DNA of 64,000 nucleotides from a virus. Under the pieces are notes generated by a model, which worked only from the letters and a program-made list of their open reading frames with translations, was not told where the DNA came from and did not search any database. Positions within the stretch are counted from its first letter, which is position 1. Every line of letters starts with the position of its first letter. Positions 50,959-59,546 of the stretch are shown piece by piece. The stretch spans positions 1 to 64,000 of IMG/VR virus record IMGVR_UViG_3300033142_000925; one strand, given 5' to 3'. A program made the position numbers and the translations under genes.

Positions 50959-53900
50959 CTACGGTAGATTTACTACCGAGTCAGTATTCAATACCGCACC
51001 TATGGACACTCCCGCCTCACCGAAGATAGCGTCCGTTTCGAACGGTTCCTTTCCCTTAACCCTCGCTACCGCAACAAGATTGATCGGCGCTACATACTGG
51101 ATCAGATTACTCAAGCTCGCGCCACCCGCAGTTGTCTCGATAAACACGACGTGTGCATTATCGGTAGGTGTAAGATCCACACCTCCGGTGATATCTCCAA
51201 TGGTTCCCGAGGCCAACGTGTAAATGTTGGTTACCCGGTCCACTGAACTATAGATAAAACTTAGATAGTTTCCCGTGTCGTTCGGGTCCAAAATCCTTAT
51301 GACCCCTGAATCAGGTACGTCATTCGGTGTTGGAGATACCGAGCGGGTTCCAAGCGCCAGCAAGATTGTCGCGTCTCCCAGCCTATTATTCGGGTTCAAT
51401 GTTCCGACTGTAAACTCACCGCGCAGGATAGCTCTACTTCCTACTCCATCAGATCGATATGCCGCTGCCTTAACCCCAGAAGTCAAACCAATAATCGCCA
51501 AGGTCTGAAGGTTCGGTGGATCGTAGGTGTCACCAGCATTGTCGATAAGCTGGATATTCCTAACATCTGCCGTAGCAAGGTAACCCTTCTCGATGTACAC
51601 ACCCTGAGCGCCCTGAACCAGTGTACCGGCTCTTGCACCCATCTGAGATGCACCACGCACCTCTGTAAAGGTAGACCATGCCCGCCTGTAGATTCTGCCC
51701 TCGGTATAATCGGCATCCGTCAGACCGGCCACATTTACCTGATAAACCGATTCCTTCATTAAGATGAACTTCCAGTACTCATACACGGCCTTGACCGCCT
51801 GAGCGTTTACCGGGGTTCCAGCAACCGTTCGAGTAATATCACCCGAAACAACTATCTTGTAGTTCTTGTCGCCCACACCCCCACCGATGTCTTTCGGTGC
51901 GCCATCAGCCGCCGCCGCATCACCCCAATCTGCCACCACTGAGGGGGTAAAAGTTCCACCGGAACCGGCCCCTGTCACAAGGTTTACAGCGTTGAACGGA
52001 GTAGCATTTGCCATCTCAACATAAACGTAGGTGTCATCGTACTCCATGAAATATCCCTGAGCCCCCGAAGTGGCCTGAGTCAAAAGCTCGCCAAGAACAA
52101 GGGCAATCGAGGGGGTCGCAGAGGTGAGACGCTTCTGAACCATCATGACCCGAATATCGGTATCGTATCCAGCTACCTCATCAGCGACCGCATTCACGGT
52201 ACTGGTAGCGCCAGAAACTACTCCGGTGATTGTATCAGTGTTGACAAGGTTCGTAGCGCCCTTATTGTTCCAATAAATTGTTCCTGTTCCACCGACCGTA
52301 GCCTCAGTAACTACAACCCGTTTCGTAATAACCCCCGCGCCATCAACTATGATCGCCTCTTCACCGGCTTCGAAGGTTCCTGTTCCACCACTCTGCGTGG
52401 ATGAATACTGCGCGGTATTGTTGTTCAAACTATCAGAACCGTTCGAGATGAATACTGCATTCTGACCACCAGCAGGGGTGTTAACCTGTGCGGAGTCATA
52501 GGTACTGAAGTATGGCCGCAAGTGCCATGTCAGCGATCCCGCGTTGATCAACTGTCCCAGTGCTGGAACGGTCGGGTTGATATATCTCGGATTTGTAGAT
52601 GTCTTGATTTTCACCAGCGCATCCACATGACCTTCCAACCACCACGAGTCCTGAACCTCTTCGTCCTGCTCTAAGAATAGATCCGGCTGCGGAGTCGGGT
52701 TCGAAATACTGTAGAAGAATCCATGATCCCCGATAGCGTTGACAACTCCCGCTGACTGGTAGTTTCCGATGAGGTTGTTTCCAGCACTATCCTTGAAAGC
52801 TCCCTTTTCAATGAACCTGAAAGAAAGGTCCGGGATAAGATAGTCATTCAGAATCGTATACAACTGGTCTCGTACATCACCATCAAGGGCCGGTTTGTCA
52901 TCCAACTGCCCAAGCTCTTGAAATAGCTCAACCGCGTATGTGTAAAAGGCATTCGCACTTCTCACAAGGTTCAAACTGAGAGTGGGGAAGATACCTCCCT
53001 GATTCACTCTCTGTTGTTTCCGTGAACCGTCCGGGATGTTTACCAGTGCCCCGGTATCCAGATAGAAGTTCTGAGCATTCTCAACCTCTGCAACTTTAAG
53101 CCATGTATCATCGGACTGAAGCACTTCGATGTCTGCCGCGTCGTTCCAGTTTGCTCCTGTCTTTCCAGCAAGTATAAGTTTTCCACTGGCGTCACCGTCG
53201 TCGATCACCGCAAGGACACGTCCCTGAATGGTATTGGCAACCGAATCCTGTATGACATCCCCTACCGAGAAAACCGAACCGGCAACAAGGTTGTCGTAAT
53301 ACACAACATCTTGAATGTAGAGCGCATTGTTATTGATCCATGCTGCCGCTGAAACGTCCGAGTCGATCACACGTATGGACCCAAGTAGCGCTGTCCCGAA
53401 CACTTTCTGAGCGTACCCTTGAGCCCCTGTCACTCCTGTAGTATCAGATATACGTGCATCGTCCGGTACAATGAGCGTTCCAGCATCATCGTAGTGGATG
53501 ATCTCACAGTTGTTCGTATCTGTCGCTCCCGGAACTTCAAGAATCCCAGCAACCTGAGTGGTCCCGAGTTTCACACTATTATCCGTCTCAGTTCCGTCTG
53601 CCGCACATACGTTTGTGGCACTGATATCCAGAGTCTCATCATTCACAAAACCCGTTGTCAGTGTGTCTCCGTAGAATGTACCATGCCCTGCTACCCCATC
53701 AATATTGTACTCGATGAACCGGATCGTCATGATCCCGGTCGCGCCCGATATCACAGCCCCGATCCTGATCAGGTCCTTTCCAGCTTCGATCACTCCATCA
53801 AAATCAAGTGTGCTTAGGACTTCGATGAGTTCGTTGTCCTCGAATTGTCCAAGTACGTTGGTGAGGGCCAACACACCGGTAACAATCGGAGTTCCACCGG

Positions 53901-54060
53901 TTACCGACAAAATCTTTCCAAGCGCCCCGCTGTCTGCTCCCCGAACGTAGTCGCCGACTTCAGGGGCATTCGATGTACCAATATCATAGGTCAGGAGACC
54001 GTCGATATGTGATATAACTTTAGCACTGTAATTAAAATCCCAACAATCTGATATAGCCAT
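50959..54060 (-). CDS. large multidomain virion protein
   Basis: 1033 residues. Mostly beta-rich repeated modules of about 60 residues in the first third (GDYVRGADSGALGKILSV, VGDVIQDSVANTIQGRVLAV), a helical section near 340-420 (AFYTYAVELFQELGQLDDKPALDGDVRDQLYTILN) and more GA-type modules. It ends in DSVVNLP, resembling the KSVNLP end of the 754-residue protein two genes upstream, perhaps a shared capsid or baseplate docking tail. GGAG precedes the ATG. No family recognised; a structural protein by context and composition. Confidence 0.65.
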   Translation of the reverse strand: MAISDCWDFNYSAKVISHIDGLLTYDIGTSNAPEVGDYVRGADSGALGKILSVTGGTPIVTGVLALTNVLGQFEDNELIEVLSTLDFDGVIEAGKDLIRIGAVISGATGIMTIRFIEYNIDGVAGHGTFYGDTLTTGFVNDETLDISATNVCAADGTETDNSVKLGTTQVAGILEVPGATDTNNCEIIHYDDAGTLIVPDDARISDTTGVTGAQGYAQKVFGTALLGSIRVIDSDVSAAAWINNNALYIQDVVYYDNLVAGSVFSVGDVIQDSVANTIQGRVLAVIDDGDASGKLILAGKTGANWNDAADIEVLQSDDTWLKVAEVENAQNFYLDTGALVNIPDGSRKQQRVNQGGIFPTLSLNLVRSANAFYTYAVELFQELGQLDDKPALDGDVRDQLYTILNDYLIPDLSFRFIEKGAFKDSAGNNLIGNYQSAGVVNAIGDHGFFYSISNPTPQPDLFLEQDEEVQDSWWLEGHVDALVKIKTSTNPRYINPTVPALGQLINAGSLTWHLRPYFSTYDSAQVNTPAGGQNAVFISNGSDSLNNNTAQYSSTQSGGTGTFEAGEEAIIVDGAGVITKRVVVTEATVGGTGTIYWNNKGATNLVNTDTITGVVSGATSTVNAVADEVAGYDTDIRVMMVQKRLTSATPSIALVLGELLTQATSGAQGYFMEYDDTYVYVEMANATPFNAVNLVTGAGSGGTFTPSVVADWGDAAAADGAPKDIGGGVGDKNYKIVVSGDITRTVAGTPVNAQAVKAVYEYWKFILMKESVYQVNVAGLTDADYTEGRIYRRAWSTFTEVRGASQMGARAGTLVQGAQGVYIEKGYLATADVRNIQLIDNAGDTYDPPNLQTLAIIGLTSGVKAAAYRSDGVGSRAILRGEFTVGTLNPNNRLGDATILLALGTRSVSPTPNDVPDSGVIRILDPNDTGNYLSFIYSSVDRVTNIYTLASGTIGDITGGVDLTPTDNAHVVFIETTAGGASLSNLIQYVAPINLVAVARVKGKEPFETDAIFGEAGVSIGAVLNTDSVVNLP

Positions 54061-54063
54061 AGT

Positions 54064-54387
54064 TTACTCCTTAAACTCTTTGGGCCACTCGTCTTCAGGT
54101 ATGCCCCACTGCTTCGCCATCTCTACGAAGGCTTGCTTTTCGTCATGGAACGCCTTTATGAGCCTGCCATTACGCATCCAGATAAGATTCCCAGACACGG
54201 TATTTACTGTTTTCACAGCGCCGCACAAGCGACATCTGTGACCATCTATGAATACACCACAGGAGGGGCATATGGCATTAGCCCGTCCCTCCTCAGTAGA
54301 TAGATCGGTACTTACTTCAACTTCGACCTCTCCTGAACCGTCCATGGCTCGTAAAGTTTCCTTCTTTGTAGTCTTCGTCTTAGCCAT
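54064..54387 (-). CDS. zinc-ribbon protein in the virion cluster
   Basis: 107 residues. A Cys4 ribbon is clear: Cys40-x2-Cys43 (ICPSCG) and Cys52-x2-Cys55 (HRCRLCG). After it come a beta turn (TVSGNLIWMRNGRLIK) and a helix (EKQAFVEMAKQWGIPEDEW). The start has AGGAGG before ATG and the gene sits between two large virion genes. It may be an assembly factor rather than a virion part. Function unknown. Confidence 0.65.
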   Translation of the reverse strand: MAKTKTTKKETLRAMDGSGEVEVEVSTDLSTEEGRANAICPSCGVFIDGHRCRLCGAVKTVNTVSGNLIWMRNGRLIKAFHDEKQAFVEMAKQWGIPEDEWPKEFKE

Positions 54388-54396
54388 AAAACCCTC

Positions 54397-56661
54397 CTAT
54401 GGTAAATTGACTGACTTATCTCTGATCATCGTAAAGGGAACACTGAAGGTTCCCGTTATGGTATCACTTGCTGCGTTGAACTTGAAGCCTTTCTTTCTGG
54501 CAATCACGCTCACAGCTTGACTTCCTTCATAATTATAGTTGTCCGTAAAGATGCCGCTCGCGTTCGTGACACCCTCCGTGATCAACACCCCTACATCAGT
54601 CTCAATTCTTACATTAACATCGGACACTGCCAACCCTGCTTCGTTTTTACAGGTCACTGTGAGAGACACCGTATTGACGATTATCACCGCGCCTTGAGGA
54701 CTGCCCGTAAAGTAATCGCTTCCGGGATTCGATGTTCCCGAAGCGTTGATTTTCACAATACCGTCCCGGTTGACCTGAAATCGGCAGTCATAGGTTTGTG
54801 ATCCCCATGTTCCAGTATAGGTATTACACGTCTCGCTTCCTGAACCGGCAGCAAGGTACTCAACCTCCAACCTATTGGTAGCATCCCCGCCTGAGTACTC
54901 GATAGCTATATGATATTCGGTCGCGGCGACTAAGGTATACTCGTCCTCGAACTCAAAAGATACATCTGCAAAAGAGGTTAGCAGTGTGGATATATCGAGC
55001 GTGTTGCTCGTTGCCAACGCGGTCCCGGTAGGCGCACCACCTGAATTGGCGTACAGCTTGCAAACTACATTTCCGGTCGGAGAGTTCTGCTTGCGGATAC
55101 TCCAAATAGCCCGCGATAGACTTCCCGCCGTTCCTGTGAACTGCTGAGCTACTCGGGTTATCGAGCCTGAGTAGACATCAACATCCCCATCCTCTGTAGG
55201 TTGGTAGGAATCGACCAACGTCGCGTTCGTCGAGTTCTCGATATCTCCGGTCACCGATCCGGTGAAGACCATATCGTCGTATCCGAAGGTTCCAACAACA
55301 GAATGATGAGCGCCTATAGTACACGCAACAAAGGAACAATCCTTTACATTGTGCGACGTGGACGCGAGCCGGACCGCTCTGCCCGGTGAATTGATAAACT
55401 GGCAGTATTGAACAAGCAAGGTAGATACAAGAATCTCAGCGCAGTTTTCAAAGGTGGATGAGAGTACCTTCTTGTCTATGTTCTCCACCTGTAGTGTGAT
55501 TGTCGATAGATTCTGAAATATACAACCTCGAACACCGAACTTATCGACGTTCGTATCCGAAACATCCAACAACACGCCCACTGATCCTGCGTCTTTGACG
55601 GTGAACCCTGAAATACCCCGTCCACCAGTTTCAGTTCCCATATAGATTTCGGTCGTACCTGTCCCATTGCCTACGAAATTGAGTTCGTAGAAGTCGGCCG
55701 GGAATGCGGTGTCTTTGAAAACCAGAATCTGGGACTCATCCTCAAAGAACGTGTTATCCGTCCCTACGTTATCCCCGATAATGATCTTCCCTTGAATGAA
55801 ATAAACTCCCTCTTTTTTTTCTATGATCCCGAACTTCTTGAGGTCCTCCCCATTGGAGGCATCGGTCATGAAGTCATCAAACGTAGCAGGAGCGCCAGAG
55901 GTGCCTTGCTCTAAGGTCAGACCTGTCCCATAGTACATAACATCCCACCAGCAGTTGATCTTTGAACCAAGAGCGGTAACCGTGAAGGACCAGCCCACAT
56001 AATCGATATCTTCTGGATGCGGACCTATCGTGTAGGATGCTTCGATATTGTCATAGGCCGCATCCACGTGCATGGCAAACGGCACCCATCCACCATCGTA
56101 ACCCTGATCAGACCCGGCAAGCTCCCACTCCCCGTAGTTGTTGGTCGTGATCGTAGTAACTGAGTTAGTGGTCCCCGCTCCGGTCCCGGTTGGAATAGCC
56201 ATCACGGAGCCTGAGACAATCTGTGTGGCACTCTCCACATACCACGTATTGGTCCCGTTATCATAGGACAACAGTTGCCCAATCTGAACACCGTCATCAG
56301 TGACTTGTTTACCAACGTCAGAGGCCACACAGTTGATGTATCCCGCAGAAGATAGCGTGAACCATCTAACCTCGGCCTCGACCCTCATAATGATCCCACC
56401 ATTGGCCTTGAGGTCAAACTGAGAGGGGGTAGCACCGAGCATCCATCCGACAATCAATCCCCCGCTCATATCAGTATGTGTGCCATCACCCGCTGACAGT
56501 AAATCGTAGAGATGGACGGAGGTCGTCTTGGATACCTTCTTGGAGAGCGAACCTGTTCCTTCGACATAGACCTCCTCATCCAGCGTGGGCGAACCACTCC
56601 AATCGGTGGTTGCGTCTGCTGCTGAGATTAAGGTCATATTAGGGACGACTACGCCTGCCAT
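54397..56661 (-). CDS. beta-helix surface protein with Ig-like end
   Basis: 754 residues. After an N-terminal sandwich domain, residues about 260-470 carry right-handed beta-helix turns (NFVGNGTGTTEIYMGTETGGRG, FTVKDAGSVGVLLD, VQYCQFINSPGRAVRLASTSHNVKDCSF). Then comes a jelly-roll like domain (SLSRAIWSIRKQ, TGNVVCKLYANSGGAPTG) and a C-terminal carboxypeptidase-regulatory/Ig-like domain (SLTVTCKNEAGLAVSDVNVRI). Such proteins bind sugars or decorate the virion. GGGAGG is 4 bases before ATG, with a 13-base overlap with the upstream gene. Confidence 0.68.
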   Translation of the reverse strand: MAGVVVPNMTLISAADATTDWSGSPTLDEEVYVEGTGSLSKKVSKTTSVHLYDLLSAGDGTHTDMSGGLIVGWMLGATPSQFDLKANGGIIMRVEAEVRWFTLSSAGYINCVASDVGKQVTDDGVQIGQLLSYDNGTNTWYVESATQIVSGSVMAIPTGTGAGTTNSVTTITTNNYGEWELAGSDQGYDGGWVPFAMHVDAAYDNIEASYTIGPHPEDIDYVGWSFTVTALGSKINCWWDVMYYGTGLTLEQGTSGAPATFDDFMTDASNGEDLKKFGIIEKKEGVYFIQGKIIIGDNVGTDNTFFEDESQILVFKDTAFPADFYELNFVGNGTGTTEIYMGTETGGRGISGFTVKDAGSVGVLLDVSDTNVDKFGVRGCIFQNLSTITLQVENIDKKVLSSTFENCAEILVSTLLVQYCQFINSPGRAVRLASTSHNVKDCSFVACTIGAHHSVVGTFGYDDMVFTGSVTGDIENSTNATLVDSYQPTEDGDVDVYSGSITRVAQQFTGTAGSLSRAIWSIRKQNSPTGNVVCKLYANSGGAPTGTALATSNTLDISTLLTSFADVSFEFEDEYTLVAATEYHIAIEYSGGDATNRLEVEYLAAGSGSETCNTYTGTWGSQTYDCRFQVNRDGIVKINASGTSNPGSDYFTGSPQGAVIIVNTVSLTVTCKNEAGLAVSDVNVRIETDVGVLITEGVTNASGIFTDNYNYEGSQAVSVIARKKGFKFNAASDTITGTFSVPFTMIRDKSVNLP

Positions 56662-57065
56662 TCAGCCTCCCTCTTCTTTGCAAACTCGGCGATCTCTACA
56701 CGGTCGTCTCCCCGGCAGTCATAGGACAAGCACGAGGCTGGTGGGTTCGGCCATACAGAACATTTCCCATCGATATGATAAGGACACCCTTTATGGGGAT
56801 CGACCGCCAAGGTAGCGAGATGAGTAGGCCGACCTGTTTTCTCTTTGAGCCAGTCAGGTGTATCGATATAGTGCATCTTGAACTTTCGGTTCAGGAACTC
56901 ATCTCGATTCATGACGGGGAATAGACTCCCTTTGCAACACGGAGCCTCACACCCTTCACACATGGATGGTTGACGCGGACCTTGCTCTATGGTCGCTACT
57001 TTGAGTTTGTCGCCGTTAGCGGCTATCGTGATGTTCCACACTTGAACAAGGTGTTTATCTTCCAT
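56649..57065 (-). CDS. YkgJ-like cysteine-cluster protein
   Basis: 138 residues with eight cysteines in the YkgJ pattern: Cys36-x2-Cys39-x3-Cys43-Cys44, then CPYHIDGKCSVW (94, 102), SCLSYDC (112, 117). Members of this family bind zinc or an iron-sulfur cluster; their biochemical role is poorly known. It is unexpected among virion genes. Possible roles are protein modification or folding, or a metal-bound virion part. GGAAAACAGG precedes the ATG. The assignment to the family is fairly sure, the function is not. Confidence 0.72.
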   Translation of the reverse strand: MEDKHLVQVWNITIAANGDKLKVATIEQGPRQPSMCEGCEAPCCKGSLFPVMNRDEFLNRKFKMHYIDTPDWLKEKTGRPTHLATLAVDPHKGCPYHIDGKCSVWPNPPASCLSYDCRGDDRVEIAEFAKKREAEWQA

Positions 57066-57074
57066 CCTGTTTTC

Positions 57075-57851
57075 CTACGGTATCTGATCAAGTGTCAGAT
57101 ACGCAATTCCACCCGACGGGGCAGCTATAAGTTCAACCTCATGTACTGCCATCCGTACTTCAATCTGCTCCGTCAACCTTGAAGCCGCAGTAACTATAAC
57201 GAACGTGGTGTTATTCAACCTCACAGAGTATGAGCCCTCTGTGGTCCCTGTTACAATAATACTAACTACGGGAGCGGGAACACCTTCGATCACACCCCCA
57301 CTGCTAACTTCAAGCAACTCAATAACACCGTCGGCATTTCTTCTTACAAATATCACGTTATACTTTGCATAAAACGCCGCGTTGTAACTATCCAAAGCCG
57401 TAGTGGGTACACCATACGGATCAGGAAGAGAACTTTGACCGGTCAGAGTTACACGTCTAAGGCCACCCGTGGTAGCCTCATCATAATTGTTAGTAGCAGC
57501 ACATTGAACTACTATCCAATAAGTAGCTCCGGCAACTAATGGAAAAGCTGCGATAACAGCAGAGTACCAACCCACCGTATTTAATATCGTTGTACCCCTT
57601 CCGATGGCACTTACAATATTTCCGGGTCGATCATTTCCAGAATCATGATCATATAGAGCTATTTCAAAATCTTCAGAGGTATTCGACGCCAATGATTGAT
57701 ACCAGCCAAGTTCCTTAATTTCGTTTACACCCGCCGGGGCCGTGACCTTTATACCAATGGCGCTGTCACCCAAAGATTCACTTGTTCCAACGGGATCAAC
57801 TGTAGGCGCAGTTAATACAAACCCCGCATTGGTTCCTGTTACTATAGCCAT
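57075..57851 (-). CDS. virion protein: jelly roll plus duplicated C-terminal domain
   Basis: 258 residues. Residues 20-125 look like a jelly-roll domain (VNEIKELGWYQSLASNTSEDFEIALYDHDSG, TYWIVVQCAATNN). Residues 170-258 are a paralogue of the whole next gene product (RRNADGVIEL, IPAP/VPAPVxSIIV, YSVRLNNTTFVI, YLTLDQIP). The shared part may be the virion anchor or trimerisation domain, and the jelly roll the exposed part. GGGGG before the ATG. Confidence 0.62.
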   Translation of the reverse strand: MAIVTGTNAGFVLTAPTVDPVGTSESLGDSAIGIKVTAPAGVNEIKELGWYQSLASNTSEDFEIALYDHDSGNDRPGNIVSAIGRGTTILNTVGWYSAVIAAFPLVAGATYWIVVQCAATNNYDEATTGGLRRVTLTGQSSLPDPYGVPTTALDSYNAAFYAKYNVIFVRRNADGVIELLEVSSGGVIEGVPAPVVSIIVTGTTEGSYSVRLNNTTFVIVTAASRLTEQIEVRMAVHEVELIAAPSGGIAYLTLDQIP

Positions 57852-57866
57852 CTATTCGTCCCCCGC

Positions 57867-58154
57867 TTACGGCATCTGATCGAGAGTGAGATATGCAATT
57901 CCGCCTGCCGGTACAGCTACAAGTTCAACCTCGTTCACTGACATTCTAACAAAAATCTGCTTGGTCAACTGAGCCGCCGCCGTGAGTATCACAAACGTGG
58001 TATTGTTCAACCGAACAGAATACGATCCCGCTGTAGCCCCGGATACAATGATACTTGTTACCGGAGCCGGAATGCCGTCAAGAGGTGTAGCATCACTGTT
58101 CGTGGCATTCATCTCAATGATACCGTCTGCCCTTCTTAAAATTGCTAAAGCCAT
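57867..58154 (-). CDS. small virion protein, single copy of the duplicated domain
   Basis: 95 residues, nearly all matching the C-terminal 90 residues of the following gene (RRADGIIEM, DGIPAPVTSIIVSG, YSVRLNNTTFVILTAAAQLTKQI, GGIAYLTLDQMP). Beta-rich, with a regular strand pattern. Possibly a head or tail decoration subunit. GAGGAG lies before ATG. Confidence 0.65.
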   Translation of the reverse strand: MALAILRRADGIIEMNATNSDATPLDGIPAPVTSIIVSGATAGSYSVRLNNTTFVILTAAAQLTKQIFVRMSVNEVELVAVPAGGIAYLTLDQMP

Positions 58155-58174
58155 TTGTTACTCCTCATGCTTAA

Positions 58175-58549
58175 TTATAGCACGTTCCGCCACTCCCAAA
58201 GAGTGCCGGTCTTGTCTGCTTCTATCAATAGAACCTTATCCTCATCCACGCACCGTAACCCGATGAGCCACACATGACTTCTGCTTGTGGACCCTCCACT
58301 TACGGATACCTGAACTGAGGTTCTTTTCCTGTATTCAATTTTAGTCTTTCCCATCTCGGGGAACTTGATACGACGCCCACCGTGTATGATGAACGTGTTA
58401 CTCACGCAATCCACATAAATGGAGTTCGCATTCCATAGGAACATGATCGACTTGATCTGATCCTTGATAGCGAATAGGTCTTCGAACTTTACTTCGTGAG
58501 GGCTGGGTTCATTCTCAACCGACACGATTATTTCCAGTTTATCTTCCAC
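58175..58549 (-). CDS. hypothetical protein
   Basis: 124 residues from a GTG with AGGAG 9 bases upstream. Alternating strands (KLEIIVSVENEPSPHEVKFEDLFAIKDQIKSIMFLW, SIYVDCVSNTFIIHGGRRIKF, TSVQVSVSGGSTSRSHVWLIGLRC) suggest a beta sandwich. No cysteine cluster or membrane helix. Lies within the virion cluster after the capsid gene. Not recognised. Confidence 0.6.
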   Translation of the reverse strand: MEDKLEIIVSVENEPSPHEVKFEDLFAIKDQIKSIMFLWNANSIYVDCVSNTFIIHGGRRIKFPEMGKTKIEYRKRTSVQVSVSGGSTSRSHVWLIGLRCVDEDKVLLIEADKTGTLWEWRNVL

Positions 58550-58577
58550 TTCTCTCTTCTCCTGAGAAAATGCACAA

Positions 58578-58595
58578 ACCCCCGATTAAGGGGGT
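58578..58595 (-). terminator. GC-rich hairpin between virion genes
   Basis: ACCCCC and GGGGGT pair around a 6-base loop, followed by TTGTGCATTTT, directly after the stop at 58601. A weak intrinsic terminator that would lower expression of the genes below it. Confidence 0.5.
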
Positions 58596-58600
58596 AGCGC

Positions 58601-59134
58601 TTACTGTTCGTCGTACTGGAAAGTGATCGTTTTTTGGTTGAGCCCTCCTGCGGGAGTGTTCTCGGTCACATCCAGTTGCAGAACTATCCAATCGCTGTAC
58701 GCCGGGGCCGCAGTGATCTGGCCCGAAAGCCCGCCGCCTATCCCGATGTTGGCGCTGGCCGGTTCTACTTCAGGCATGACTTGATCCGCATCTGCCGAGT
58801 CCGCTTCAATAGGCCCACCTACAAGGTAGGACGCTGCTGAGTAACCCGATATACGTAGATTTGTAGACATGCCCTCTTCTGTTAGCCATCCACCACCGAG
58901 ATTCGACAACCATATTTTGATGTTGTCCACGATGGTGGACCCACCCATATCAGACACGAATAACCGGAGCCACTTCTCGAAAGCGTGACCGTCGGCTTGC
59001 GCGGTTATAGGGTAAGTTGCAGGGACCAACTCCGAAGAGTCATCGGACCCCATATTGATATTGTTCGGATCGACCGTTTCTACGGAACCGGCCTGCGGAC
59101 CATTTGTCTCCGCTATGACGACTGTGGCAGCCAT
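58601..59134 (-). CDS. virion accessory protein after the capsid gene
   Basis: 177 residues, glycine- and alanine-rich with beta pattern (FEKWLRLFVSDMGGSTIVDNIKIWLSNLGGGWLTEEGM, YSDWIVLQLDVTENTPAGGLNQKTITFQYDEQ). The ending resembles jelly-roll fragments found in phage decoration proteins. Ribosome site is weak; translation may be coupled to the gene 3 bases upstream. Role is inferred from position. Confidence 0.6.
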   Translation of the reverse strand: MAATVVIAETNGPQAGSVETVDPNNINMGSDDSSELVPATYPITAQADGHAFEKWLRLFVSDMGGSTIVDNIKIWLSNLGGGWLTEEGMSTNLRISGYSAASYLVGGPIEADSADADQVMPEVEPASANIGIGGGLSGQITAAPAYSDWIVLQLDVTENTPAGGLNQKTITFQYDEQ

Positions 59135-59137
59135 GGG

Positions 59138-59461
59138 TTATTCAGCCCACGCAAGCCATGTCACGATCAGAGCATCCCCGGAGGTATCAGTTCCGCCTGT
59201 ATTGTCAATTTCAGCGTCCACTCGGATCAACTGACCCTCATCAGTATTCAAAACAAACTCTGCGGTCCTATCTACCAGTGCAGCGGTTGTGGTTGTCACC
59301 TCAATAACGCTCACAAGCTGATCGCCCTTCTTGATGTCAGCAACAGTAAAAATACCTGCGGTGGAACCATCAATAGGTGCCTGACGTACAAAAGGCGTCG
59401 GACGCTCAAGCATCTGTCGCCATATTGGAATAGCTCTCTGGATTCTTTCTTTAAAACTCAT
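59138..59461 (-). CDS. head decoration-like small protein
   Basis: 107 residues from the ATG at 59461 behind GAGGAGAAA; a longer frame to 59500 covers a hairpin and is unlikely. The pattern (FTVADIKKGDQLVSVIEVTTTTAALVDRTAEFVL, RVDAEIDNTGGTDTSGDALIVTWLAW) suits a small beta-tulip or gpD-like decoration protein. It is the first gene after the major capsid gene, the common place for decoration proteins. No direct motif proof. Confidence 0.6.
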   Translation of the reverse strand: MSFKERIQRAIPIWRQMLERPTPFVRQAPIDGSTAGIFTVADIKKGDQLVSVIEVTTTTAALVDRTAEFVLNTDEGQLIRVDAEIDNTGGTDTSGDALIVTWLAWAE

Positions 59462-59487
59462 TTCATTTTCTCCTCGATCAAGATAAC

Positions 59488-59512
59488 CGGGAGCCCTCAT
59501 TGAGGACCCCCG
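59488..59512 (-). terminator. hairpin after the major capsid gene
   Basis: An 11-base stem with two G-U pairs (CGGGGGTCCTC with GAGGGCTCCCG) and a 3-base loop lies 35 bases past the capsid stop. There is no T-run. Likely a stabilising 3' end or partial terminator that raises capsid mRNA over downstream mRNA. Confidence 0.5.
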
Positions 59513-59546
59513 TTATGAATAATCTCAATTCAAAAGGTCAACGACC

